A stretch of DNA of 64,000 nucleotides from Sphingomonas sp. Leaf412 (GTDB lineage Bacteria > Pseudomonadota > Alphaproteobacteria > Sphingomonadales > Sphingomonadaceae): assembly GCF_001425405.1 (NCBI RefSeq), contig NZ_LMQP01000001.1, positions 103,801-167,800 on the forward strand, read 5' to 3'. A model generated the notes under the pieces. It worked only from the letters and a program-made list of their open reading frames with translations. It ran no database searches and was not told where the DNA came from. This document shows, piece by piece, positions 17,530 through 25,542 of this stretch; within the stretch, counting starts at the first letter, position 1; each line of letters opens with the position of its first letter. The position numbers were made by a program, and so were the translations under genes.

Positions 17530-18861
17530 ATGACCGTCACCGAACAGGTATCCGCCCCCCGGCGCGACGCCGTCCCGCCGCTCGTCCCTCCGGGCGACGA
17601 CGCGGGCCGGCGCGCGCCGCCGGCCTCGCCCACCCTCGCGCGCGTGCTCGCCGGCGAATTGTGCAGCGGCTGCGGCCTGTGCGCGGGGGTGTCGGGCGGG
17701 GGCATCGAACTGGAAACGGTCGCGCCGGGCTACACCCGTCCGCGGCAGATCGCGCCGATCGACGCCGCGGCGGAGGCGACGATCGCGGCCGCCTGCCCGG
17801 GGGCGAAGGTGGCGCCGTGGGTGGGGCCGCAGGCCGCCGGCCGCCCCTGGGGCGATGCGCCGCACGTCGATCCCTATTGGGGTCCGTATCACAGCTGCGA
17901 GACCGGCCACGCCACCGATCCCGAGGTCCGCTTCGTCGGATCGTCGGGCGGGGTGGCCAGCGCGCTGCTGATCGCCGCGATCGAATCGGGCACGGTCGAC
18001 GCCGCGCTGCACCTGATCGCCGATCCCGACCGGCCGACGCGCAACGTCCTGCACTGGTCGACCACGCGCGCGCAGGTGCTGGCGGGTGCCGGATCGCGCT
18101 ATGCCGCCTCGTCCCCACTGGCGCAGATCGACGCCGCCTTGGCGAGCGGGCGCCGCTTCGCCTTCGTGGGCAAGCCGTGCGACGTATCCGCCTTGCGCCA
18201 GCTGGCGACGCGCGATCCGCGCGTGGACGCGCTGATCCCGCTGAAGATCGCCTTCTTCTGCGGCGGCATCCCCAGCCATGCGGGATCCGACCGGATCGTG
18301 CGCGCGATGGGGCTCGATCCCGCGGGCGTCGCGCGCTTCCGCTATCGCGGCCACGGCTGGCCCGGCACCGCGCGCGCCGACATGGCGGACGGCACGCACG
18401 GCGAGATGAGCTACGCCGACAGCTGGGGCGGCCACCTGTCGAAGGAAGTGCAGTTCCGCTGCAAGATCTGCCCCGATGCGATCGGCGGCGTCGCCGACGT
18501 CGCGGTGGCGGACGCGTGGTACGGCGACGACGCGGGCTATCCCAGTTTCGATGAGCAGGAGGGGCGCAGCCTGGTGATGGCGCGCACGCCCGCGGGCGTG
18601 GCGGCGGTGGCCGCGGCGCGCGACGGCGGCCGCATCGTCACCGCTCCCCTGCCGATAGGCGACATCATCCGGATGCAGCCGTCGCAGGCGAACCGGAAGC
18701 GGTTGATCGCCCCCCGCCTGGCCGCCTGCGCCGCATTGTTCCGCCCGCGGCCGGATGTGTCGGGGCTGAAGGTCCAGGACGCGTTCCGGCTGGGCCGCAT
18801 GGGATATGCGTTCAAGCAATTCGTGGGCACCGCCCGGCGTATCATCATGGGGCGGCGATGA
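17530..18861 (+). CDS. coenzyme F420 hydrogenase/dehydrogenase beta-subunit-like Fe-S flavoprotein
   Basis: A 443-residue protein of the FrhB/FdhB family. A Cys-rich motif at about residues 40-50 (CSGCGLC) and a later RCKICPD (about 315) can ligate iron-sulfur clusters. The central FVGSSGGVASALL and FAFVGKPCDVSALRQL are typical of the family. FrhB-family proteins in EPS loci are common but poorly understood. No F420 biosynthesis or partner subunits are seen, so the F420 name should not be taken literally. It overlaps the barrel-protein reading frame by ATGA, although the likely start of that gene is further down. A role in modifying a sugar or lipid intermediate is speculation. Confidence 0.75.
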   Translation: MTVTEQVSAPRRDAVPPLVPPGDDAGRRAPPASPTLARVLAGELCSGCGLCAGVSGGGIELETVAPGYTRPRQIAPIDAAAEATIAAACPGAKVAPWVGPQAAGRPWGDAPHVDPYWGPYHSCETGHATDPEVRFVGSSGGVASALLIAAIESGTVDAALHLIADPDRPTRNVLHWSTTRAQVLAGAGSRYAASSPLAQIDAALASGRRFAFVGKPCDVSALRQLATRDPRVDALIPLKIAFFCGGIPSHAGSDRIVRAMGLDPAGVARFRYRGHGWPGTARADMADGTHGEMSYADSWGGHLSKEVQFRCKICPDAIGGVADVAVADAWYGDDAGYPSFDEQEGRSLVMARTPAGVAAVAAARDGGRIVTAPLPIGDIIRMQPSQANRKRLIAPRLAACAALFRPRPDVSGLKVQDAFRLGRMGYAFKQFVGTARRIIMGRR

Positions 18862-18938
18862 ATTTCCGGCATTCCGCGGCGCTTCCTTCGGACCGGGGGA
18901 TGGGATATGAGCGGGCTTTGGGGTTCGGGCGGAAACAT

Positions 18939-20162
18939 ATGATGGGTATCAGGACGTCCGCATGGACGGCGTCGCTGGCGACGCTGGCGGTGGCCGCGAC
19001 GCCGGGCACCGCGTCGGCGCAGCCGCGGCGCGAGGCGATCACGCAGCTGGAGGCGTCGCTGGCCGTGCGCCACGACAGCAACGTCGCGCGATCGGATGCG
19101 CAACGCGCGCTCGAACGCAACCTGACGCGCGCGGATCAGCGCGCGACCCCGTCGCTGGACCTGATCGTGTCGCGCCCGCTGGGCCGCAACACCTTCACGA
19201 TCAACGCCTCCGCCGGCTACGATTTCTACCGCCGCAACAAGCGGCTGAACCGCGAGCGGCTGTCGTTCGGCGGGGTGTCCAACCTGATGGCCGGTCCCGT
19301 GACGCTGGACCTGTCGGCGAACTTCGCCCGGCGGCAAAGCGACCCGGGCGACATCGTGCCGCTGCTGATCCCGGGCGCGGACAGCATCCGCAACACCGAG
19401 ACGACGCAGGACTATAATGCGTCGGCGAAGTTCGGCACGTCGCCCTACGGGCTGAAGCCGATGGCCAGCTTCGGCTATTCGCGCGGCACCAATTCCAATG
19501 ATCGCCGGTCGATCGCGAACTACGATTCCACCCGCTACGGCGGCGGCGTCGCCTATGATTCGCCCGCATTGGGGTCGTTCACCGCGCAATATCTGCGCAA
19601 CCAGACCGATTACCCCGATCGCCCCGCCATCTTCACGCAGAGCGGGTTCACCACCGACCGCTTCGAACTGACCGGGAAGCGCGAACTGGGGGCGATCATC
19701 ACGGCGTCGGCGGGCGTGTCCTGGATCAGCCTGAAGCCCGACGACGACGGCACCGAATCGTTCGACAGCGTCGGGTACAACGTGTCGATCACCGCGGTTC
19801 CGACGCCGGATCTTCAGGTCACGGGCAATTTCTCGCGCGACGTGTCCCCGTCGCTGGGGACCGACGCGCTGTACCAGGTCGGGAACAATTACTCGATCGG
19901 CGCCACCTATCAGCTGTCGCGCGCGCATTCCCTGTCGGTGCGCGGCGTGCTGGACGACCGCAACTATGCGGGCGCAGGCCGCGTGTTCGGCATCGCGTTA
20001 ACCGAATCCGTTCAGCGTCAGGTCAGCGCCACCTGGGCTATAGACAGCGGTCGCCCGCTCAGCGTCGCCCTCGATGTCGGATATCAGGACCGCGAAGCCA
20101 ACGGCACGTTCTTCGACTATAACAGCTTCTACGCCGGCATCCGAACCAGCGTGAGGATTTGA
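18939..20162 (+). CDS. outer-membrane beta-barrel protein of the EPS locus
   Basis: A 407-residue exported protein. The start at ATG 18939 or 18942 gives a clean signal peptide (MGIRTSAWTASLATLAVAATPGTASAQ); the longer frame from 18858 would bury it. After the signal, alternating amphipathic strands rich in Tyr, Asn, Ser and Arg (YDFYRRNKRLNRERLSFGG; FGYSRGTNSNDRR; AQYLRNQTDYPDRP) indicate a 14-18-stranded barrel that ends in an aromatic/charged terminal strand. Position next to the Wza-type gene corresponds to the GelF/SpsF slot in sphingan loci, where the product is thought to aid polysaccharide secretion. Confidence 0.75.
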   Translation: MMGIRTSAWTASLATLAVAATPGTASAQPRREAITQLEASLAVRHDSNVARSDAQRALERNLTRADQRATPSLDLIVSRPLGRNTFTINASAGYDFYRRNKRLNRERLSFGGVSNLMAGPVTLDLSANFARRQSDPGDIVPLLIPGADSIRNTETTQDYNASAKFGTSPYGLKPMASFGYSRGTNSNDRRSIANYDSTRYGGGVAYDSPALGSFTAQYLRNQTDYPDRPAIFTQSGFTTDRFELTGKRELGAIITASAGVSWISLKPDDDGTESFDSVGYNVSITAVPTPDLQVTGNFSRDVSPSLGTDALYQVGNNYSIGATYQLSRAHSLSVRGVLDDRNYAGAGRVFGIALTESVQRQVSATWAIDSGRPLSVALDVGYQDREANGTFFDYNSFYAGIRTSVRI

Positions 20163-21019
20163 TGGAGCCTATCGCAATCATGGTCCGCGTCCGCATGTTC
20201 ACCCTTCCCGGCCTCGCCGCGACGTTGCTGTCGACCGCCGCCGTGGCGCAGCAGCCGCGCCCGACGGCGCCCGCCACCCCCGCCGCCGCCGCGCCCGCCG
20301 CGGTGCCCCCGGCGCCGCTCGCCGACGGCTATGTGCTGGGCACCGGCGACGTGGTGGAGGTGTCGGTGCTCGGCCGCGCCGAATTCGCCGCGCGCGTGCA
20401 GGTGCAGGCCGACGGCACGATCCAGCTGCCGTACTTGCGCTCGGTCCCGGCCGCGAACATGACCGTGCTCCAGCTGCGCGACGATATCCGCAAGCGGTTG
20501 CAGGCGGGCGGCTTCTACACCGATCCGGTCGTGGCGGTCACCGTCGCGACCTACACCAGCCGCTACGTCACGGTACTGGGGCAGGTCAGCCAGCCGGGCC
20601 TCGTGCCCGTCGACCGCGCCTATCGCGTGTCGGAAATCCTCGCCCGCGTGGGCGGGGCGCAGGCCAGCGCGGCGGACGCGATCCAGCTGCGACGCGCCGA
20701 CGGATCGACCCTGTCCCTGCCGATCGCCACGATCGCCAGCGGCGGCCCGGATCAGGACCCGTACGTCACGCCCGGCGACAAGCTGTTCCTGCCGGAGGCG
20801 CCGATCTTCTACATCTCGGGCGCGATCAACGGCCAGGGCGCGTACAAGGTCGACAGGGAAATGACCGTGCGCAAGGCACTGGCCCGCGCCGGCGGCGTGA
20901 CCGATCGCGGCTCGGACAAGAAGGTGAAGGTCTTCCGTAACGGTCAGGAGGTCAAGATCGGCCTCGACGAACCGATCATGGGCGGCGATTCGATCAAGGT
21001 CGGCGAGCGGTTCTTCTGA
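20162..21019 (+). CDS. outer-membrane polysaccharide export protein (Wza/GelD-like)
   Basis: A 285-residue periplasmic/outer-membrane export protein. ATG 20162 overlaps the previous stop (TGATG) and has GAGGA four bases upstream. The signal peptide (…GLAATLLSTAAVAQ) is followed by an Ala/Pro linker, the Poly_export domain (LGTGDVVEVSVLGR...VQADGTIQLPYL; FYTDPVVAVTVATYTSRYVTVLGQV) and SLBB-type repeats (VDRAYRVSEILARVGG; FYISGAINGQGAYKVDREMTVRKALARAGG). There is no lipobox Cys after the signal, unlike Wza of E. coli. This is the expected partner of the Wzz-type protein encoded next. Confidence 0.9.
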   Translation: MEPIAIMVRVRMFTLPGLAATLLSTAAVAQQPRPTAPATPAAAAPAAVPPAPLADGYVLGTGDVVEVSVLGRAEFAARVQVQADGTIQLPYLRSVPAANMTVLQLRDDIRKRLQAGGFYTDPVVAVTVATYTSRYVTVLGQVSQPGLVPVDRAYRVSEILARVGGAQASAADAIQLRRADGSTLSLPIATIASGGPDQDPYVTPGDKLFLPEAPIFYISGAINGQGAYKVDREMTVRKALARAGGVTDRGSDKKVKVFRNGQEVKIGLDEPIMGGDSIKVGERFF

Positions 21020-21050
21020 TCGTGACGCGCAACACTGACGGGGTGACCCC

Positions 21051-22391
21051 ATGAGCATCGCACAATTCTTCCGCATCCTGTGGGCACGCCGCTGGATCAT
21101 CCTGGCGACGACGCTGAGCTGCTTCGTCGCGGCGGTGCTCGTCGCGCGCAGCTTCCCGCCGCGCTACCAGGCCAGCTCGCGCGTGATGCTGAACATGTTC
21201 AAGCCCGATCCGGTCACCGGCGAGGCGATCTCCTCCGGCTTCAGCCGCGCCTATGTGAAGACGCAGGGCGAGCTGATCCGCGACTATCGCATCTCGGGCC
21301 GGGTCGTGGACGACCTCGGCTGGATGGCCGATCCGGCGTTGCAGGCGGCCTATGCGCGGCGCGACCCGTCCGACACGCGCGACTTCCGCCGCTGGCTGGC
21401 GCAGCGCGTGTCCGACAACACCAGCACCGGCCTGGTCGATGCCAGCAACATCCTGGAAATCCAGTTCGTGTCCAACTCGCCCGAACAATCGGCGCGGATC
21501 GCGGACACCGTCCGGCAGGCGTATGTCGACCAGGCGCTCAGCTTCAAGCGCGACGATGCGGCGAACAATGCGGACTGGTTCCGCAAGCAGGCGTCGCGCA
21601 TCCGCGCCGAACTGACCGCGGCCGAAGCGCGCAAGACCGCGTTCGAACGCTCCAACGGCATCGTGCTGGCGGAAAACGACACCGACACCGATTCGACCCG
21701 TCTCAACGCGCTCGCCTCGTCCTCGCCCGCGCCCGCCGCGGCACAGATCGCCGCCGCGCAGGCGACGGTCTCGCCGCAGCTGGAACAGGCCAATGCCGCG
21801 ATCGCGAACGCGGAAAAGGTGCTGGGCCCCAACAATCCCGAACTGCTCGCGATGAAGCGTCAGCGTCAGGCGATCCTGTCCACGGTCGCGTCCGCGCAGC
21901 GGTCGGCGCCCGCCGTCGCCGCCGCGGGGCCGTCGATCACCAACCTGTATTCGGCGCAGCAGGCGAAGGTGCTGGCGCAGCGCGGCAAGGTGGCGGAGGC
22001 GCAGCAGCTGAGCGCCGACGTGCGCGTGCTGCGCGATCAATATGCCAAGACGTCGGCACGCGCCGCCGAATTGCAGCAGCAGGGCCAGTCGGACGAAACC
22101 GGCCTCGAACTGCTGGGCAGCGCGGTCGTCCCGACCTCGGCCGAATTCCCGAAATGGCCGCTCGTGATCTTCGGATCGCTGGGCCTGGGCTTCGCGCTGG
22201 GCCTGCTCGCGTCGCTGGTCGTCGAACTGCTCGGCCGTCGCGTGCGCAGCAGCGAGGATCTGGGCTTCCGCGACGTCCCGCTGCTGGGCGTGATGGGCAA
22301 GGCGAAGAGCGGGGCACGGGGCGGACGCGGCGGCAATTTCCTGGCGCGCCTGCTGCCGTTCCGCCGCACCGCGACCGAGGGGGGATATTAA
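21051..22391 (+). CDS. chain-length determinant / polysaccharide co-polymerase (Wzz/GelC-like)
   Basis: A 446-residue inner-membrane protein with two helices (about residues 15-35 and 365-385) flanking a large periplasmic coiled-coil domain, the standard PCP-2 layout. FKPDPVTGEAISSGFSRAYVKTQGELIRDYRI matches the Wzz region. The region after the first helical part is Ala/Gln-rich. There is no kinase domain fused to its C-terminus; that part is encoded separately by the next gene, as in the GelC/GelE and SpsC/SpsE pairs. Confidence 0.88.
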   Translation: MSIAQFFRILWARRWIILATTLSCFVAAVLVARSFPPRYQASSRVMLNMFKPDPVTGEAISSGFSRAYVKTQGELIRDYRISGRVVDDLGWMADPALQAAYARRDPSDTRDFRRWLAQRVSDNTSTGLVDASNILEIQFVSNSPEQSARIADTVRQAYVDQALSFKRDDAANNADWFRKQASRIRAELTAAEARKTAFERSNGIVLAENDTDTDSTRLNALASSSPAPAAAQIAAAQATVSPQLEQANAAIANAEKVLGPNNPELLAMKRQRQAILSTVASAQRSAPAVAAAGPSITNLYSAQQAKVLAQRGKVAEAQQLSADVRVLRDQYAKTSARAAELQQQGQSDETGLELLGSAVVPTSAEFPKWPLVIFGSLGLGFALGLLASLVVELLGRRVRSSEDLGFRDVPLLGVMGKAKSGARGGRGGNFLARLLPFRRTATEGGY

Positions 22392-22395
22392 GGCC

Positions 22396-23100
22396 ATGGA
22401 TACAGCGACCATCTCGCCCGAACCGGCGATCGCGACGCGCGCGTCCGCCGACGCGGGCGCCCGCTTCCGGCTGTCGACCGACCTGCACCTCCTGTCCGAA
22501 CCGGCGGGCGTGCGCGCCGAATCGATCCGCGTCCTGCGCACCCACCTGATCGCGCAGCACCTGCGCGACGGGCGCCGCTCGCTCGCGGTCTGCGCCCCGG
22601 AGGAGGGCACGGGCTGTTCGTACGTGGCCGCCAATCTGGCGGTCGGCCTGGCGCAGACGGGCGTGAAGACGCTGCTGATCGACGGCAACATGCGTTCGCC
22701 GGGCCTGGAAGGGTTCTTCCAGCCCGCGGCCGCCGGCCCCGGCCTGTACGACTGCCTGTCGCGCGACGACCTGGCGGTACGTTCCGCCATCCACGAGGAC
22801 GTGATCCCCGGCCTGTCGCTGCTGTTCGCGGGACAGGCCGCACCGGAGGCGCAGGAGCTGCTGGGCGGCGCCGGGTTCAAGGCGCTGATCGACGCCTGCG
22901 TCCGCGACTACGACCTCACGATCATCGACACGCCTCCCGCGAACACCTTCGCCGATGCGCGCCGCATCGCGTCGGTCATGCGCTACGCGATGGTCGTGGC
23001 GCAGCGGAACAAGAGCTACGTCCGCGACATGCGCACGCTGATCGAGGAACTGACCGCGGACCGCGTCCGCGTGGTCGGTTCGTACCTCAATGACATCTGA
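22396..23100 (+). CDS. BY-kinase-like ATPase (GelE/CpsD type) with altered Walker A
   Basis: A 234-residue cytoplasmic partner of the co-polymerase, four bases downstream of it. The fold markers are present: RVLRTHL, VAANLAVGLAQTGVKTLLIDG (Walker A' region) and LTIIDTPP (Walker B). The P-loop, however, reads EEGTGCSYVAANL, with Cys where BY-kinases have the catalytic Lys (GxGKS/T). There is also no Tyr-rich tail; the protein ends VVGSYLNDI. It may therefore bind nucleotide poorly or act as a structural regulator. The same substitution may occur in some sphingomonad relatives; I cannot check that here. Confidence 0.82.
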   Translation: MDTATISPEPAIATRASADAGARFRLSTDLHLLSEPAGVRAESIRVLRTHLIAQHLRDGRRSLAVCAPEEGTGCSYVAANLAVGLAQTGVKTLLIDGNMRSPGLEGFFQPAAAGPGLYDCLSRDDLAVRSAIHEDVIPGLSLLFAGQAAPEAQELLGGAGFKALIDACVRDYDLTIIDTPPANTFADARRIASVMRYAMVVAQRNKSYVRDMRTLIEELTADRVRVVGSYLNDI

Positions 23101-23993
23101 CGCGCTTCCCGCGCGCGGCTGGCGGACCGCCGATCCGGGCAGCGCGCGCGGGGTCCTCGTCCGCCACTGGCCGTTGATCGCGGGCCTGCTGCTCCTGGCG
23201 ATCCCGACGCTCGTCAACATCGGGAAGCAGACCTGGTCGACCGAGATGGGCGCGCACGGCCCGATCGTGCTCGCCACCGGCCTGTGGCTGTTCAGCTACA
23301 ACAAGCTGCGCTTCGACGGCGCGGCCGGGGCCGGGCGCCTGTTGTGGGTCCCCCCCGCTCCTCTTCGCCTTCGCGCTGTACACGTTCGGCCGCGCCTACG
23401 ACTTCATCAGCCTGGAGGCCGCGGGCCTGTACATCGTCTTCGCGGTGGTGCTGTACCTCCTGGCCGGATGGTCGGAATGGAAGCGCAACCTGTTCCCCCT
23501 GTTCTACATCGGCTTCGTCATCCCCCCGCCGGGCTGGGTGATCGACCGCATCACCGCCCCGCTCCAGACCTTCGTGTCCTTCGCCGCGGTCCATATCCTG
23601 ACGCCGCTGGGCTATCCGATCTCGCGCGAGGGCGTGTCGCTGACCGTGGCGCAATATCAATTGCTGGTGGAGGATGCCTGCGCGGGCATGAACTCGCTCA
23701 TGGGCCTGACCGCGATCAGCCTGTTCTACATCTACCTCATGCATCGCGCGTCGTGGCGCTATGCCGGGATGATGGTCGCGCTGATCGTGCCGATCGCGGT
23801 GTTCGTGAACATCCTGCGCGTCCTGGCGCTGATCCTCATCACCTATTATTTCGGCAACGCCGCGGCGCAGGGGTTCCTGCACGTCACGACGGGCCTGGTC
23901 CTCTTCACCCTGGCGATCGCGCTGATGTTCCTCGTCGACATGATGTTCCAGGCGATCGTGACCCGCCGTCGCGGCGCGGGGGCGGCGGCATGA
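23090..23993 (+). pseudogene. exosortase (XrtV-like), disrupted by a frameshift in a C7 tract
   Basis: The product would be an about 300-residue polytopic exosortase. ATG 23090 overlaps the ATPase stop by 11 bases. The frame runs to about 23349, then a run of seven C (23350-23356) shifts it. Removing one C restores WVPPLLFAFALYTFGR and the rest through 23993. Catalytic Cys (VEDACAGMNSL), Arg (NILRVLALIL) and His (GFLHVTTGL) are all present in the downstream frame. As written the gene is broken; this may be a sequencing error, phase variation or true loss. Exosortases process PEP-CTERM proteins, and none is encoded in the window. The V-type assignment is tentative. Confidence 0.8.
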
Positions 23994-24694
23994 TCGGCCG
24001 GCGCGACCTGTTCGTCGGCGCGGGCTGCGCGGCGGCGCTGGGCGGGGCGGAATTCCTCCGCCCGCGCCGCACGCTGCGGCTGTTGCCGGAGGGCGAGGAG
24101 ATGACCGGCGTCATCCCCGGCCGCTTCGCCGCCTGGTCGATCGGCGAGGGCGGCGACATCGTCATGCCCGAAACCCCGGGCAGCCTCGCCTCCCGCCTCT
24201 ACAGCGACCGCGTCGCGCGCACGTACCGGCGGGACGCGCCGCAGGTCGACGACGTCATGCTTCTGGCCGCCTATGGCGCGGCGCAGAGCGACCTGCTCCA
24301 GCTCCACCGGCCGGAGGTATGCTATCCCGCCGTCGGCTTCACGATCGTCGACCGCCGGCTGGTGTCGCTCCCGCTCGCGACCGGGGTGACCGTTCCGGCG
24401 GTCCTGCTGTCGGCGCAGGCCGGATCGCGGACCGAGGACGTGGCCTATTGGACCCGCCTGGGCGAGGCGATGCCGCAGACCGCGGGCGACCAGCGCTGGG
24501 CACGGCTCGAATCGGCGATGGCGGGCTATGTCGGCGACGGCGTCCTGATCCGCGCCTCGATGGTGCGGCAGGGCGATACCCCCGGGTACGACACGCTCCA
24601 GCAGTTCCTGTCGCAGATGGTCCTGGGCACCGCGCCGCGCGATCGCCCCGCCCTGATCGGCAGCATGCGCGCGACGGCGCTGCAACGGGCATAA
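23990..24694 (+). CDS. exosortase-associated EpsI family protein
   Basis: A 234-residue EpsI/DUF3485-type protein. ATG 23990 overlaps the exosortase stop (ATGA). The N-terminus RRDLFVGAGCAAALGGAEF is a Tat-like or anchoring hydrophobic segment. Downstream, LHRPEVCYPAVGFTIVDRR carries the Cys context common to EpsI proteins. In other bacteria EpsI is fused to, or encoded next to, exosortase and is needed for EPS. By accident of the upstream frameshift, the first frame of the exosortase reads on without a stop into this gene. Confidence 0.82.
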   Translation: MIGRRDLFVGAGCAAALGGAEFLRPRRTLRLLPEGEEMTGVIPGRFAAWSIGEGGDIVMPETPGSLASRLYSDRVARTYRRDAPQVDDVMLLAAYGAAQSDLLQLHRPEVCYPAVGFTIVDRRLVSLPLATGVTVPAVLLSAQAGSRTEDVAYWTRLGEAMPQTAGDQRWARLESAMAGYVGDGVLIRASMVRQGDTPGYDTLQQFLSQMVLGTAPRDRPALIGSMRATALQRA

Positions 24695-24747
24695 CGCGCG
24701 CGGCGCCCCCGCCCGCAAATCATTTCGCACCCGCAGCAATCGGGCAG

Positions 24748-24772
24748 GGAACGGTGCCGTCCCGCATCGGTT
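24748..24772 (+). promoter_or_regulatory. EcfG-type general-stress promoter for the trehalose operon
   Basis: GGAAC (24748-24752) and GGTT (24769-24772) are 16 bases apart, close to the alphaproteobacterial EcfG consensus GGAAC-N16/17-CGTT. The start of transcription would fall almost at ATG 24781, implying a very short or absent 5' leader. Trehalose genes are known EcfG targets in several alphaproteobacteria. The match is seen in sequence; the sigma factor is inferred. Confidence 0.5.
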
Positions 24773-24780
24773 GACCCGTC

Positions 24781-25542
24781 ATGCTGGATCCGCTGCCGCA
24801 CCGACCCGATCTCGACGCGCCCTCCGTCCCGACCGACGCGACGGTCAGCCTGTTCTTCGACCTTGACGGCACGTTGATCGATCTGGCCGCGCGGCCGGAC
24901 GCGGTCGTCGTCTCCGCCGCGCTTCTCGCCGCGCTCGCCCGCCTTTCGGCGCGTCGTCCCGGCCGGGTCGCGATCCTCAGCGGCCGGTCGATCGCGCAGC
25001 TGGACGACCTGCTCGGCCCCTTCGCGCGGTCCGTCGCGGTCGCGGGCAGTCATGGCGCGGAGCGGCGCGCGCCCGCCGCGGCGGCGATCGCGGCCACCGT
25101 CCCGCCCGCGCTCGCCGCGGCCCACGCCGATCTCGCCGCCGTCGCGGACCGTCACGGCCTGCTGCTCGAACGCAAGTCGTTGGGCACCGCGCTCCATTTC
25201 CGCGATACGCCCGCTTTGGAGGGCGTGGCCGACGATGCGGCACGCGATGTCGCCCATCGCCACGGACTGGTGCTCCAGCGGGGTAAGATGATGGTCGAGG
25301 TCCGCGCCCCGGGGGACAAGGGCGCCGCGCTGACGGCGCTCCTCGCCACCCCCGCCATGGCCGGGACCCGGCCGCTGTTCTTCGGCGACGACGTGACCGA
25401 CGAGGACGGGTTCGTCGCCGCCTACGATGCGGGCGGCGCGGGCGTGCTGGTCGGTCCGCCCCGCATCACCGCCGCGCGCCATCGCCTGCCCGATCCGGCA
25501 GCGGTGCGCGCGTGGATCGAACGCGCGGGGGGCGACGCATGA
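24781..25542 (+). CDS. otsB: trehalose-6-phosphate phosphatase
   Basis: A 253-residue HAD-superfamily phosphatase that dephosphorylates trehalose-6-phosphate. Motif I is FFDLDGTLID, motif II lies in VAILSGRSIAQL, and motif IV is FFGDDVTDEDGF; GSHGAERR belongs to the cap region. It is the first gene of an operon with a GH15 hydrolase and OtsA, overlapping the next gene by ATGA. No Shine-Dalgarno sequence precedes ATG 24781, consistent with the predicted leaderless transcript. Confidence 0.94.
   Translation: MLDPLPHRPDLDAPSVPTDATVSLFFDLDGTLIDLAARPDAVVVSAALLAALARLSARRPGRVAILSGRSIAQLDDLLGPFARSVAVAGSHGAERRAPAAAAIAATVPPALAAAHADLAAVADRHGLLLERKSLGTALHFRDTPALEGVADDAARDVAHRHGLVLQRGKMMVEVRAPGDKGAALTALLATPAMAGTRPLFFGDDVTDEDGFVAAYDAGGAGVLVGPPRITAARHRLPDPAAVRAWIERAGGDA

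Noticed and set aside
23090-24694. A single 534-residue exosortase-EpsI fusion protein
   Set aside because: The middle of this frame is Arg/Pro/His-rich nonsense where the other frame shows the exosortase core. The fusion is a by-product of the C7 frameshift and of the rarity of stop codons.
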